From: Clostridia bacterium
GTDB lineage: Bacteria > Bacillota > Clostridia > Christensenellales > Pumilibacteraceae
Reading direction: 5' to 3'
DNA: 50,745 bases
Assembly: GCA_017500845.1 (NCBI GenBank)
Contig: JAFVXY010000020.1
Coordinates: 1-50,745, forward strand
The notes under the pieces are model-generated. The model was not told the origin of the DNA. It searched no databases and was given only the letters and a program-made list of their open reading frames with translations. Numbering within the stretch: position 1 is the first letter of the stretch; each line of letters starts with the position of its first letter. A program made the position numbers and the translations under genes. Positions 39,463-48,628 of the stretch are shown piece after piece.

Positions 39463-41262
39463 ATGAAAAAGTTTTTTGGCTTTATTCTTACTTTTGTATT
39501 GGCGCTTACGGTAGGCGTTACGTTCAAGATTGCTTCAAGCAATTTTGGGGCGGAGCAAACCGATATTGTGGCTGCCGATACACTGCAAAACCACGCTGTC
39601 GGCGTTGTTATTAAAATTATAACTCAGACCGACGCTATGGGCAACGAGGTGCAAATCGAGGTTACTCACGACGTGCAAGCGGGTAAGTACATAATGATTG
39701 ATGAAACGCGCAACATATTTCTTGCTGACGTACAAAACACAAACGCGTTTGACCCCACGCAGGGCTTTTTGAGCATAAGCGACGATGGAACCGAGAGCTT
39801 TGATCCCGTTGCAGTTTCTGCGTGGAATAACGTGGTTAAGACGTACGACTTCTACGCCAACGGCAATTTGGGCGTAAGTATTCGCGGCGTGGATGGCAAT
39901 AATGACACTATCAGCGGCAATTACGAGCAGAGAGGTGAGTATATTATACGCGTATGGATCCACTATCAGCGAAATTACGACAACGCGTTTTGCTCTACCG
40001 ATCTTGAAACCAAAATAGCAACTATCGCTATCGGTGACGGAAGCAGGTGGGGTAATCTACAGGACCCCGCAAAGGCGTTGGACGTTCTTGGACACGAATA
40101 TCAGCACGCTATAACCAAATACTATTCCGGCTTGGAATACGAGGGTGAGTCGGGTGCAATTGACGAGGCAATTTCGGACATAATTGGTGCGCTTATCGAG
40201 GGCGATACCGGCGATGACTTTTGGACCGTTGCAGAGGATGCAATGTCAGAAATGGCAGTCCGTCAAGGCAAAACCAATCTTCGTTCCACCATTGGGGGAA
40301 CGCAAGGTCAGCGCTATACGGCATCACAAAAATTTGTATGCGGCGAAAGAGGTCATGGCTCGGGAACCCATACACAGGATGCTAATTGTGACTACAACGG
40401 TGTTCATTTCAACAGCACCATTCTAACGCACCTTCAGTATAATATTTGTCAGGCAATGCCCGAATATTTCACCAACGAGAGAATTGGCAAGCTTTGGTTT
40501 AACACTATGGATAAGCTTCAGCGCTACTCGAATTTTCAAGATTTTATAGATAAGTATTTGCAAACGGCAATTGAGCTTGATTTTAGTGACGAGGCTATAA
40601 GCACGATTACAACCTGTATGGTAGAAAGCGGCTTTAACCCTCAAACTTTCCATAAGGTGCAGTTCGTTGATTACGACGGAACCGAGCTTGCTTCGTATAT
40701 GATAAGCAGTGGCTCCGAGCTTGACGGAGTAATCCCCACACCCTCTCGTGAGGATACCGATCAGTATGACTACACCTTTATCGGTTGGGATAAGGAAATT
40801 CCTGCCGTGATTACCGAGGATATAGTATTCACAGCGCAGTACAAGGTAGACGTTTTGCAATACACCGTTACGATTATAGATATGGTCGGCTCGGTTGTGT
40901 CAACCATTGACTACGATTACGGAACGGTGTTTGACCAAACCAATTTGCTCGAGCCGACATCTTTGGGTGCAAAGTGGACGTTTGTTGGTTATTTTGCTGA
41001 CGATGCCTACACGACTGCGGTACAAGGCTTTACCTTGACCGAGGATATAACCTTGTATGCATATTGGGAATACCAGACTCCAAGCACTCAGCCTGATGAC
41101 GGTGGCGAAGAGGAAACTCCTGAGAAGCCCTCAAACTGCGGTACGGTTGCTGCTCCGTCTATCGGGGGCAATAACGGTGGCGGCGGTCTTATGATAGGCT
41201 TTGTTGCAGCAGTAAGCGCTGCTCTTGTTGCGGTTCTTGCAAAAAAGAAGCAAAGAAATTAG
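39463..41262 (+). CDS. Secreted M4 (thermolysin-like) metalloprotease with surface repeats
   Basis: A 599-residue protein. Signal peptide (1-about 26), then a short propeptide-like region and an M4 catalytic domain with HEYQH (zinc His211, His215; Glu212) and GAIDEAISD (third ligand Glu235). The 24-residue gap equals that of thermolysin. Two InlB/Listeria-Bacteroides-type beta repeats follow (about 395-530; FIGWDKE...TAQYK and FVGYFADD...YAYWEYQ). A Gly-rich linker containing NCG, a hydrophobic helix and KKKQRN end the protein, giving membrane or wall attachment. The usual long FTP/PepSY propeptide is missing. Start follows AAAGGAG. Confidence 0.88.
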   Translation: MKKFFGFILTFVLALTVGVTFKIASSNFGAEQTDIVAADTLQNHAVGVVIKIITQTDAMGNEVQIEVTHDVQAGKYIMIDETRNIFLADVQNTNAFDPTQGFLSISDDGTESFDPVAVSAWNNVVKTYDFYANGNLGVSIRGVDGNNDTISGNYEQRGEYIIRVWIHYQRNYDNAFCSTDLETKIATIAIGDGSRWGNLQDPAKALDVLGHEYQHAITKYYSGLEYEGESGAIDEAISDIIGALIEGDTGDDFWTVAEDAMSEMAVRQGKTNLRSTIGGTQGQRYTASQKFVCGERGHGSGTHTQDANCDYNGVHFNSTILTHLQYNICQAMPEYFTNERIGKLWFNTMDKLQRYSNFQDFIDKYLQTAIELDFSDEAISTITTCMVESGFNPQTFHKVQFVDYDGTELASYMISSGSELDGVIPTPSREDTDQYDYTFIGWDKEIPAVITEDIVFTAQYKVDVLQYTVTIIDMVGSVVSTIDYDYGTVFDQTNLLEPTSLGAKWTFVGYFADDAYTTAVQGFTLTEDITLYAYWEYQTPSTQPDDGGEEETPEKPSNCGTVAAPSIGGNNGGGGLMIGFVAAVSAALVAVLAKKKQRN

Positions 41263-41280
41263 ACGTAAATATAAAATAAC

Positions 41281-41313
41281 AAAAAAACGGTGGGTACGTC
41301 CCATCGTTTTTTT
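41281..41313. terminator. Bidirectional terminator
   Basis: A7-CGGTGGG (41281-41294) pairs with CCCATCG-T7 to 41313, one G-U. It serves the M4 gene and the converging spmB. Confidence 0.85.
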
Positions 41314-41323
41314 GTTAGGCACT

Positions 41324-41830
41324 TTACATTACCCGAAGTAAGGCACAACCTATAATCGAGCCTAAGAGGGATGCAATAAGTGCAACGGGTATGGCGTAGC
41401 GCAGCTTTTTGGTTTTGCTTTTGGATAGGTATATGGCACTAACGTAAAATACTGTTTCGCTTGATCCGTATATTACCGAGGCACATCTACCCACAAAGGT
41501 ATCCGTGCCGTAGGTTGCGTAAATATTGTCAAGGATTGACAGCGAGCCTGCGCCGCTAAGCGGTCTAAGCAGAATAAGCTCAACAAGCTGTTTGGGGAAG
41601 CCGAGTATCTCAAAAACGGGTGCGACAAAATCAGACACCCTTTCGCTTACGCCCGTTTGACGAAAAAGCTCTACGCACATCATTATGGTCATAAGGTACG
41701 GGAATACCCCAACCATAAGATCAAGTGCCGAGCGCGAGCCGTCTATAAAGTACGAGTATGCATCCTTTTTCTTAAAAAATGACACCACAAGCACGATTAC
41801 AAATAAAACGGGAACAACGTATGCGGTCAT
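41324..41830 (-). CDS. spmB: Spore maturation protein B
   Basis: A 168-residue membrane protein of the nucleoside-recognition (Gate) domain type. Seen: DGSRSALDLMVGVFPYLMTIMM, LILLRPLSGAGSLSIL and YGSSETVFYVSAIY, typical SpmB. It acts with SpmA in spore core dehydration in B. subtilis. Its start overlaps the spmA stop by 4 nt. Confidence 0.93.
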   Translation of the reverse strand: MTAYVVPVLFVIVLVVSFFKKKDAYSYFIDGSRSALDLMVGVFPYLMTIMMCVELFRQTGVSERVSDFVAPVFEILGFPKQLVELILLRPLSGAGSLSILDNIYATYGTDTFVGRCASVIYGSSETVFYVSAIYLSKSKTKKLRYAIPVALIASLLGSIIGCALLRVM

Positions 41831-42402
41831 AGCTTTCTTTTACCGTCAGGGAAAATCTTGGACAATAATTTTACAAGAGTGACGCCGATAACCGTCGAAG
41901 CAATGGTTGCTACGATACACGGCAACAAAAAGTCGGCGGCATTTGCCGAGCCGTGTGCCGCACGCATGCTAATTACGGTGGTGGGCAGAATTTGTAGACT
42001 CGTTGCCGAGATTACCACCATCATAATTACGTTGGTATTTGCGCTTGGCTGTTCGTCACCAAGTAGTCTGATGGACGAAATTCCCATAGGCGTAGCGGCG
42101 TTTCCAAGACCAATAAGGTTTGCGGACATATTCATAGATACGTATTTTTGCGCCTCGTCGCTACTCCCCTTAAACAGAAATTTTATCAGCGGACGAAGAA
42201 GCTTTGCAATAATGTCGGCCACTCCTGTTTTGTCCAGTAGAGCAAAGAAACCAAGCCATACTCCGTACACGGCAACAAGCTCCATTGCAAGAGCAACAGA
42301 GTCAGTTGCGCCTGTCAGCATCGCCGAAATAGCGACGCTGGGATCGGTAAAAAGGGCAGTAGCAAGCGACGAAAGTAGCATAATAAGCCAAATTTTACTC
42401 AT
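41827..42402 (-). CDS. spmA: Spore maturation protein A
   Basis: A 191-residue membrane protein with VYGVWLGFFALLDKTG, then LIGLGNAATPMGISS and LQILPTTVISMRAAHGSANAADFLLP, the SpmA pattern. It is shorter than some homologues but complete. Start follows AAAAGGAGG. With spmB it is a sign that the lineage sporulates or descends from spore formers. Confidence 0.93.
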   Translation of the reverse strand: MSKIWLIMLLSSLATALFTDPSVAISAMLTGATDSVALAMELVAVYGVWLGFFALLDKTGVADIIAKLLRPLIKFLFKGSSDEAQKYVSMNMSANLIGLGNAATPMGISSIRLLGDEQPSANTNVIMMVVISATSLQILPTTVISMRAAHGSANAADFLLPCIVATIASTVIGVTLVKLLSKIFPDGKRKL

Positions 42403-42449
42403 TTTTCCTCCTTTTAGTAATGTATATGTAAAAAAGCTGTTAAAAAGAA

Positions 42450-42478
42450 TGGACTTTTTTTTGGATTTGCGCTATAAT
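42450..42478 (+). promoter_or_regulatory. Promoter of metG
   Basis: TGGACT (42450-42455), 17 bp, TATAAT (42473-42478). The leader is too short for a T-box. Confidence 0.55.
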
Positions 42479-42524
42479 TAGTGGTAGAATAATTTGTTTA
42501 GGCTTAGAAAGAGAGGAAATAACT

Positions 42525-44444
42525 ATGGCAAACAAACAAAAATTTTATATTACTACACCGCTTTACTATCCCAGCGGTAAATGGCATCTCGGACACAGCT
42601 ATACCACGGTTTGCTGTGACGCAATCGCAAGATACAAGCGCCTTATGGGCTTTGACGTGTTCATGCTTACCGGTACGGACGAGCACGGTCAAAAGATTCA
42701 CGAGCGCGCTACGGCAGCGGGCAAGCAGCCTAAGGAATTCGTTGACGAGCTTGTAGCTGACATCAAAAGATTGTGGGAGCTGCTTGATATTAAGTACGAC
42801 AAGTTCATTCGTACCACCGACGACTATCATGTAGAAAGCGTTCAGAAGATTTTCCAAAAGCTGTACGAGCAGGGCGATATCTACAAGGCGACCTACACAG
42901 GCAAGTATTGCACGCCGTGTGAGTCCTTTTGGACTGCAAGCCAGCTGGTAGACGGCAAGTGCCCCGACTGCGGCAGAGAGGTTATTGACGCCGAGGAGGA
43001 AAGCTACTTCTTTAGACTAAGCAAGTACAAGGAGCCGCTTCGCAAGCTACTTACCGAAACGGATTTCTTAGAGCCTAAGTCGCGTGTAAACGAGATGGTA
43101 AACAACTTCCTTACCGACCTATCCGACCTTGCTGTTTCGCGTACCTCAGTAAAGTGGGGCATACCCGTAACGTTTGACAAAAAGCACTCGGTTTACGTTT
43201 GGATCGATGCGCTTACCAACTATATCAACGCACTTGGCTACAACGCAGGCGAGGAGCGCATGGACTATTGGCCTGCCGATCTTCACATGGTGGGCAAGGA
43301 AATCGTTCGCTTCCACGCTATAATATGGCCCGCAATCCTTATGGCGCTCGGTCTTCCTATTACCAAAAAGGTGTACGGACACGGCTGGATGCTATTTGGC
43401 GGCGACAAGATGAGCAAAAGCAAGGGCAACGTTGCCGATCCGTTCGTTTTGGCGGATCGCTACGGAATTGACGCGCTAAGATACTATTTGCTTCGCGAAA
43501 TTCCCTTCGGCTCGGACGGAATTTATACTGACGAGGCGTTCCTTACCCGAATCAACGCCGACCTCGTAAACGACCTTGGCAACCTCGTCAAGCGCACGGT
43601 GTCAATGGCAAATCAGTACTTTGGCGGCACGGTAAAAAAGCCCTCGGCATTTATTGACGACGATTATATTGCTATGGCAAAAGGACTTTACAATAAGCTT
43701 GACGGCTCGATGAACAAATATTCTTGCTCGGACGCGCTCGAGGGAATCTTCGCATTCGTATCGGCATCTAATAAGTTTATCGATATTCATATGCCGTGGA
43801 AGCTTAACAAAGAGGGTGAAACCGAAAAGCTTAACGCCGTTATCTACCAGCTTCTCGAGGGTATAAAATTGATTGCAGGCGCGTTGCTACCCTTTATTCC
43901 GCTTGGCGCAGGTCGCATTTTTGCTGACCTCGGTCTTAGCGTGCCCGACACTCTTGTGGGCATAAGCTACGGCGATACTGAGAGCTTTAAGGTAGGCGAG
44001 GGAACTGTTCTTTACAAAAGATTGGATGTAAAAAAGGAGCTTGAAGAGCTTATGAGTTTAGCAAATGCAGGCGAAGAAAAGAAGCCCGAGGTAAAAGAAG
44101 AAGCTAAGGTAGAAGAAAAGAAGGAAATTACCATAGATGAATTTTTCAACACCCAGCTTCGTGTGGCAGAGGTTATAGCTTGTGAAAAGGTAGAAAAGGC
44201 AGACAAGCTGCTTAAGCTTACCGTCAAGGTAGGCGAGGAAACTCGCACCGTTGTCAGCGGTATCGCAAAAAGCTATACCCCCGAGGAAATGGTGGGCAAG
44301 CAGGTTGTGCTCGTTGCCAACCTCAAGCCGGTTAAGCTTCGCGGCATACTCAGCGAGGGTATGGTGCTTTGCGCAACTCACGGCGACAAGGTTGTGCTTG
44401 TATCTCCCGAAACTAAGGTTAATAGCGGAAGCGAGGTTTGTTAA
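42525..44444 (+). CDS. metG: Methionyl-tRNA synthetase
   Basis: A 639-residue class I synthetase. HIGH-like HLGH motif (about 22-25), zinc knuckle (CTPCESFW and CPDCGRE), KMSKS in GDKMSKSKGNV, anticodon-binding helical domain, then a Lys/Glu-rich linker (about 520-540) and a C-terminal EMAP/Trbp111-like tRNA-binding domain (about 545-639; TIDEFFNTQLRVAEVI). It charges both Met tRNAs. Its TAA overlaps the tatD ATG. Confidence 0.98.
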   Translation: MANKQKFYITTPLYYPSGKWHLGHSYTTVCCDAIARYKRLMGFDVFMLTGTDEHGQKIHERATAAGKQPKEFVDELVADIKRLWELLDIKYDKFIRTTDDYHVESVQKIFQKLYEQGDIYKATYTGKYCTPCESFWTASQLVDGKCPDCGREVIDAEEESYFFRLSKYKEPLRKLLTETDFLEPKSRVNEMVNNFLTDLSDLAVSRTSVKWGIPVTFDKKHSVYVWIDALTNYINALGYNAGEERMDYWPADLHMVGKEIVRFHAIIWPAILMALGLPITKKVYGHGWMLFGGDKMSKSKGNVADPFVLADRYGIDALRYYLLREIPFGSDGIYTDEAFLTRINADLVNDLGNLVKRTVSMANQYFGGTVKKPSAFIDDDYIAMAKGLYNKLDGSMNKYSCSDALEGIFAFVSASNKFIDIHMPWKLNKEGETEKLNAVIYQLLEGIKLIAGALLPFIPLGAGRIFADLGLSVPDTLVGISYGDTESFKVGEGTVLYKRLDVKKELEELMSLANAGEEKKPEVKEEAKVEEKKEITIDEFFNTQLRVAEVIACEKVEKADKLLKLTVKVGEETRTVVSGIAKSYTPEEMVGKQVVLVANLKPVKLRGILSEGMVLCATHGDKVVLVSPETKVNSGSEVC

Positions 44445-45214
44445 TGATTGACTCGCACGCGCACCTCAACGACGCACGCTACGAGGACGTACACCAAATA
44501 GTGGGCAATATGCACGCAGACGGACTAAAAAAGATTGTAGTCGTGGGCTACGACGTGGAGTCCTCACTTCGTGCGTTAGATCTTGCTAAGGAGCATAAGG
44601 ACGTTTATTGTTCCGTGGGTGTTCATCCGTCCGACTGCGCGGAGCTTTCGGATGCGCAGATTGACAGCTTAGTGGAGCTTTGCGGTCACGAAAAAACGGT
44701 AGCGTATGGCGAAATTGGTCTGGACTACTTCTACGACACGGTGGATAGAGCCGTGCAAAGGGATGCGCTTATCCGTCAGCTTTATGCGGTAAAACGCACC
44801 GGGTTGCCTGCTGTATTTCATTTGCGTGACGCTTACGAGGATATGGACAATATAATTCGCGACCACCGCGATTGTCTTAGTGGCGGAGCAGTTATGCACT
44901 GCTTTTCGGGCAGTAAGGAAACAGCGCTTAAGTACGTGGATATGGGATTCTATATTTCGTTTTCGGGGGCAATCACCTTTAAGAACGCGGTCAAGGCTCC
45001 CGAAATTATCAAGGCGTTGCCGCTTGACCGCATTTTGGTGGAAACGGACTGCCCGTATCTTACGCCTGTGCCGCATCGCGGTAAGCTAAACTATCCTACG
45101 TATGTGCGTTTTGTTGCCGCAAAAGTGGCAGAAGTGCTTGGTAAGTCGGTGGAAGAAATCGAAGAAATCACCGAGCAAAATACGTACAACATTTTTACCA
45201 AAATGAAACGTTAG
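44444..45214 (+). CDS. tatD: TatD family metal-dependent DNase
   Basis: A 256-residue TIM-barrel hydrolase. Metal ligands in DSHAHLND at the N-terminus, GEIGLDYFYD, VFHLRDA, MHCFSG and VETDCPYLTP follow the TatD pattern. Family members are 3'-5' exonucleases and D-aminoacyl-tRNA-type hydrolases. The ATG overlapping the metG stop (TAATG) is preferred to a TTG 6 nt upstream. metG-tatD is a common Firmicutes pair. Confidence 0.95.
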   Translation: MIDSHAHLNDARYEDVHQIVGNMHADGLKKIVVVGYDVESSLRALDLAKEHKDVYCSVGVHPSDCAELSDAQIDSLVELCGHEKTVAYGEIGLDYFYDTVDRAVQRDALIRQLYAVKRTGLPAVFHLRDAYEDMDNIIRDHRDCLSGGAVMHCFSGSKETALKYVDMGFYISFSGAITFKNAVKAPEIIKALPLDRILVETDCPYLTPVPHRGKLNYPTYVRFVAAKVAEVLGKSVEEIEEITEQNTYNIFTKMKR

Positions 45215-45309
45215 TATTTTATGATTCCGACTACCATTCGACGTACTGTTTTTATCACCGTCTAATGAATCGGAGCAAAATTAAAAATTATACATCAAGG
45301 AGAAATAAA

Positions 45310-46536
45310 ATGGACAAAAAATTACAAAAGTATGCTGAGCTTATCGTAAAGCAGGGCGTTAATCTTCAGCCCGGCGAGCCGGTTGCAATTTTCGCACCCA
45401 TTCTTGCGGCAGATCTCGTGCGCGAGGTGGCAGACCAAGCGTATCGCAGTGGCGCACCCAAGGTTACCGTTTTTTGGAGTGATGGCGAGCTTAGCAGACT
45501 TGCTTATGACTATCAGACCGAGGAAACTCTTACCAACATTCCGCAATGGGTGGTAGATTCCCGCAACTATATAGTAGACACCAAGGCTGTAAGCATCAAC
45601 ATTATTTCGGAGCTTCCCGACCTTCTCAAGAACATTCCGCCCCAAAAGGTTACGGCGGCAGGTCGTGCTACCAGCAAGGCGCTTGCTCGTTTCCGTGAAT
45701 CCACCGGCTCCAACCAGACTCGCTGGTGTATTGTTGCATATCCCAACGTAGAGTGGGCAAAGAAGATGTTCCCCGAGCTTAGCGATAAGGCAGCTCTCGA
45801 AAAGCAGTGGAAGTATCTTCACAAGACCGTTCGCCTCGACAAGACCGACACGCTTGGCGCATGGCGCAAGCACGCGGCAAAGCTTGCTAAGCGTAGCAGA
45901 TTCCTTAACCGCGCAAAAATCGTTTCGTTCCACTACAAAAACAGCATTGGCACCGACTTCACCATCGGAATGCCCAAGGGTTATATCTTTACGGGCGCAG
46001 TGGAGAAGGGCGGCGGCGGAGTAGACTTTACCGCAAATATCCCCACCGAAGAAGTATTCAGCTGTCCCGATAAGTTCTCGGCAAACGGAACGCTCGTATC
46101 CGCAAAGCCGCTTGTTCGCTCGGGTGGAATTATGGAAAACTTCAAGCTCACCTTCAAGGATGGCAGAATCGTTGACTACTCGGCAGAAAAGGGCTACGAA
46201 ACTCTTAAGGGCATTATCGAGACGGACGAGGGCTCGCACTATCTTGGCGAAATCGCACTTGTTGGCTACAATTCGCCCATACAAAACCTTAATACCTTGT
46301 TCTATAATACCCTTTTTGACGAGAACGCTTCCTGCCACTTCGCAATCGGCAGAGCTTTCCCCGGTTGCATAAAGGGCGGCGACAAGATGACCAAGGAGCA
46401 GCTTGCAAAGGCTGGTCTTAACGACTCGCTTGAGCACGTTGACTTTATGATTGGCACCGAAGACCTTTCGATCATCGCAACCACCGAAAAGGGTGAGGAG
46501 ATTGAGATCTTCAAAAACGGTGACTGGGTAATTTAG
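45310..46536 (+). CDS. Aminopeptidase, M29 family
   Basis: A 408-residue enzyme (AmpS/aminopeptidase T type). The start LQKYAELIVKQGVNLQPGE is typical of M29. Motifs IPTEEVFSCPD, GGIMENF, YLGEIALV, LFYNTLFDENASCHFAIG and the late SLEHVDFMIGTEDLSI hold the two-metal ligands. It removes N-terminal residues from peptides in the cytosol. ATG after AAGGAG. Confidence 0.95.
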   Translation: MDKKLQKYAELIVKQGVNLQPGEPVAIFAPILAADLVREVADQAYRSGAPKVTVFWSDGELSRLAYDYQTEETLTNIPQWVVDSRNYIVDTKAVSINIISELPDLLKNIPPQKVTAAGRATSKALARFRESTGSNQTRWCIVAYPNVEWAKKMFPELSDKAALEKQWKYLHKTVRLDKTDTLGAWRKHAAKLAKRSRFLNRAKIVSFHYKNSIGTDFTIGMPKGYIFTGAVEKGGGGVDFTANIPTEEVFSCPDKFSANGTLVSAKPLVRSGGIMENFKLTFKDGRIVDYSAEKGYETLKGIIETDEGSHYLGEIALVGYNSPIQNLNTLFYNTLFDENASCHFAIGRAFPGCIKGGDKMTKEQLAKAGLNDSLEHVDFMIGTEDLSIIATTEKGEEIEIFKNGDWVI

Positions 46537-46567
46537 TAAGACCGTATATAAAACGAAAACAAAAACA

Positions 46568-46603
46568 AACAAGGCGTAGGAGTAATTCCTACGCCTTGTT
46601 TTT
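46568..46603. terminator. Terminator of M29 aminopeptidase gene
   Basis: A 14-bp perfect stem (46568-46581 with 46587-46600), then Ts to 46603. It also faces the end of the minus-strand gene. Confidence 0.9.
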
Positions 46604-46636
46604 GTAAGCTTAGTTTTTGCACAAGCAACATTTTTG

Positions 46637-47482
46637 TTATATTTGATTTTCCTGCTGCTTTATGGATTGTTCGGTGCAATCATGCTCGCAGGTGGCCGCT
46701 ACCGCCGCAATGGGGTCGGCGGAGATAGATGTATTCTTGTGTTTAATCAAGATGTATACATAGTAGAAGCCGAGAATATACACAAAGAACAGCGCCACCA
46801 CGATAAGGGGATAAAGTATGGGGCTGCCGCCGACCAAATTAAAGAAGATATCGTAAGGTGTGCCGTCACCGCGCATCAAAAACATATAGTTGTAATCAAG
46901 CGTTATGTTTGCAATATACGCCAAGATGCAAAAGGCGGATAGGATGCTTAGACAAATAGGAATACTTTCCTTCTTCATGCTAGCCATACCCGAGAGTATT
47001 ATGTACAAGGAGGCAAAGCCCGAGATTGAATGGGTGATTCCCGAAACGAGGTTTGGCCAAGAGAGCACGGGATAAGCGTTGTAATTCTGCGCGGCTCCGT
47101 AAGTACCCATCACTGCGCCCAAAATTCCAAAGATTAGTACAAAATCAAGGGCGGCGTTTTTGAGCTTGCCCTTACTAAACGCCGCAAGCGGAATGGCAAT
47201 CAGCTGTATGCTGCATAGGAATAATGGCAACATCATGCGAAGTGGCGCAATAGATCCGTCAAGCGAGCAGGCGATAATGATTTTTGCCAGCTCAAATCCG
47301 TCAATTAGTATTGCCGCCCAAATTAAAACCTTGTTTTTTGCGGCTAACTCTTGATTTTTATACCGCTTTCCCAAAAAGATCGCCGACAAAACCATTATAA
47401 CCATAAGCGTGGTAACAAACGTCAAATGCTGCCACGAATATGCGCCTTGTGCTTCACCCGAGCCGCTTAAAAATTCTTTCAT
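46637..47482 (-). CDS. YwaF/TIGR02206-like integral membrane protein
   Basis: A 281-residue protein with about seven hydrophobic segments. The WQHLTFVTTLMVIMVLSAIFLGKRYK start, LPLFLCSIQLIAIPLAAF and YMFLMRGDGTPYDIFFNLV resemble the YwaF family of unknown function. The ATG at 47482 follows AGGTGG; a longer frame exists but contains the promoter (47520-47548). The C-terminus has a short soluble His/Cys-containing tail. Confidence 0.8.
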   Translation of the reverse strand: MKEFLSGSGEAQGAYSWQHLTFVTTLMVIMVLSAIFLGKRYKNQELAAKNKVLIWAAILIDGFELAKIIIACSLDGSIAPLRMMLPLFLCSIQLIAIPLAAFSKGKLKNAALDFVLIFGILGAVMGTYGAAQNYNAYPVLSWPNLVSGITHSISGFASLYIILSGMASMKKESIPICLSILSAFCILAYIANITLDYNYMFLMRGDGTPYDIFFNLVGGSPILYPLIVVALFFVYILGFYYVYILIKHKNTSISADPIAAVAATCEHDCTEQSIKQQENQI

Positions 47483-47519
47483 AACAAACCACCTGTGTAA
47501 AATGTTGAAACTTGCAATT

Positions 47520-47548
47520 ATCATAGCAAATATCGACAACTTTGTCAA
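47520..47548 (-). promoter_or_regulatory. Promoter of YwaF-like gene
   Basis: On the minus strand TTGACA (47548-47543), 17 bp, TATGAT (47525-47520). Confidence 0.75.
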
Positions 47549-47696
47549 TTATAAAAAAGTGTTTTATAGGCGTTTGAGTTTTATTGTCATGTGGGTGTGC
47601 GGAGGCTTAGTACGGTCAAAAAAGCAGCAGACTGATTGTATGCTTTTACTAAAAACACGATGTAACAAAATTTACAAAAAAATTTAAAAATCCCTA

Positions 47697-47725
47697 TTGA
47701 CAAAAAAACGCGACTATGGTACAAT
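47697..47725 (+). promoter_or_regulatory. Promoter of small lipoprotein gene
   Basis: TTGACA (47697-47702), 17 bp, TACAAT (47720-47725). Confidence 0.8.
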
Positions 47726-47753
47726 ATTTTTAGTAAAATATGGGAGGAACATT

Positions 47754-48092
47754 ATGAAAAAAACTATATCAATTGCACTTGCTGCTTGTATGCTCATTAT
47801 GTGCATGTTTGCACTTACATCCTGCTCGGGACTTAGCGGCACTTATGAAAACGAAATTCTTGGCACTAAAACCACTTATAAGTTTGGTGCGTTTGGCAAG
47901 TACACTATGACCGTAGATGCCACATTTGGCGAGGACGAGGTTGTAGAGGGCAAATACGAAATCAGCGATGACGGCAACGAAATCATCTTTATTTACGAGG
48001 ATAAGGACGGAGAAGAAATCAGAATCCCCATGCCGTTCGAAAAGGGTGACGGTTATATAAAAATCATGGGAGTAGAATACAAAAAGAAATAA
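47754..48092 (+). CDS. Small putative lipoprotein
   Basis: A 112-residue exported protein with lipoprotein signal (lipobox LTSC at about 22-25) and a compact beta-rich mature part (SGTYENEILGTKTTYKFG, then EGKYEISDDGNEIIFIYEDKDG). This looks like the small lipocalin-like/DUF5640-type domains common in Clostridia; the family assignment is tentative. ATG after GGGAGG; the longer frame starts inside the promoter. Confidence 0.8.
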   Translation: MKKTISIALAACMLIMCMFALTSCSGLSGTYENEILGTKTTYKFGAFGKYTMTVDATFGEDEVVEGKYEISDDGNEIIFIYEDKDGEEIRIPMPFEKGDGYIKIMGVEYKKK

Positions 48093-48112
48093 TTGCTTTA
48101 TTGCAAGCATTT

Positions 48113-48142
48113 CCCGCCTAACTAAGGCGGGATTTTTTTTTG
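48113..48142 (+). terminator. Terminator of small lipoprotein gene
   Basis: TCCCGCCT (48113-48120) pairs with AGGCGGGA (48126-48133), then a run of Ts. Confidence 0.9.
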
Positions 48143-48150
48143 CAAAATTC

Positions 48151-48179
48151 TTGCCAAAAGCAAAATTATATAGTATAAT
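48151..48179 (+). promoter_or_regulatory. Promoter with start at the ATG of 48186
   Basis: TTGCCA (48151-48156), 17 bp, TATAAT (48174-48179). The base 7 nt on is the A of the ATG at 48186, with no SD between, so the mRNA is predicted to be leaderless. Confidence 0.7.
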
Positions 48180-48185
48180 AGCTGT

Positions 48186-48626
48186 ATGAAATATGTTGTT
48201 GACATAAACGGACGCTTTGACATAGATATTAATTTTTGGAATGGCAAGGCAAAGGTCAGTTATGAGGGAATGGCGCTTAAGGGCGAAGAAAAGAACACCT
48301 TTATGCTTGGTAGCGAAAAGTGCGTTGTTTGCGGCTCACTCTTTTCGGGCGTGTTTTTCTACCGCGGTCAGACCTCTGTGATGCTAACAAAGCTCTTTTG
48401 GTACGACTACCTTATAGGCTTACTCCCATTTTTGGTTAGTGTACTTGGTGGACTTATCGGCGCGGTGCTTGGTGTGATTGGATTTCTTGTGTGCTACAAG
48501 CTTATGCCTAACATCAAAAGCTTTTGGCTTAGGCTACTTATTTGCATAGCGGTGGCGGGCATAGTGTTTTTGATTATAATGTCACTTGCTTCATTGTTCC
48601 CGGCATTGTTTGGGATAGAGGGGTAG
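48186..48626 (+). CDS. Membrane protein of unknown function
   Basis: A 146-residue protein. The N-terminal 65 residues look like a small beta domain with CVVCGS; then two or three membrane helices (about 73-100 and 115-140). Not recognised. The start codon has no ribosome binding site and coincides with the predicted transcription start. The TcdA-like gene begins 3 nt after its stop and is probably co-transcribed. Confidence 0.65.
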   Translation: MKYVVDINGRFDIDINFWNGKAKVSYEGMALKGEEKNTFMLGSEKCVVCGSLFSGVFFYRGQTSVMLTKLFWYDYLIGLLPFLVSVLGGLIGAVLGVIGFLVCYKLMPNIKSFWLRLLICIAVAGIVFLIIMSLASLFPALFGIEG

Positions 48627-48628
48627 CT

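Noticed and set aside
42403-42524. T-box or SAM riboswitch before metG
   Set aside because: The leader after the -10 is under 45 nt and lacks the T-box sequence or SAM-I helices.
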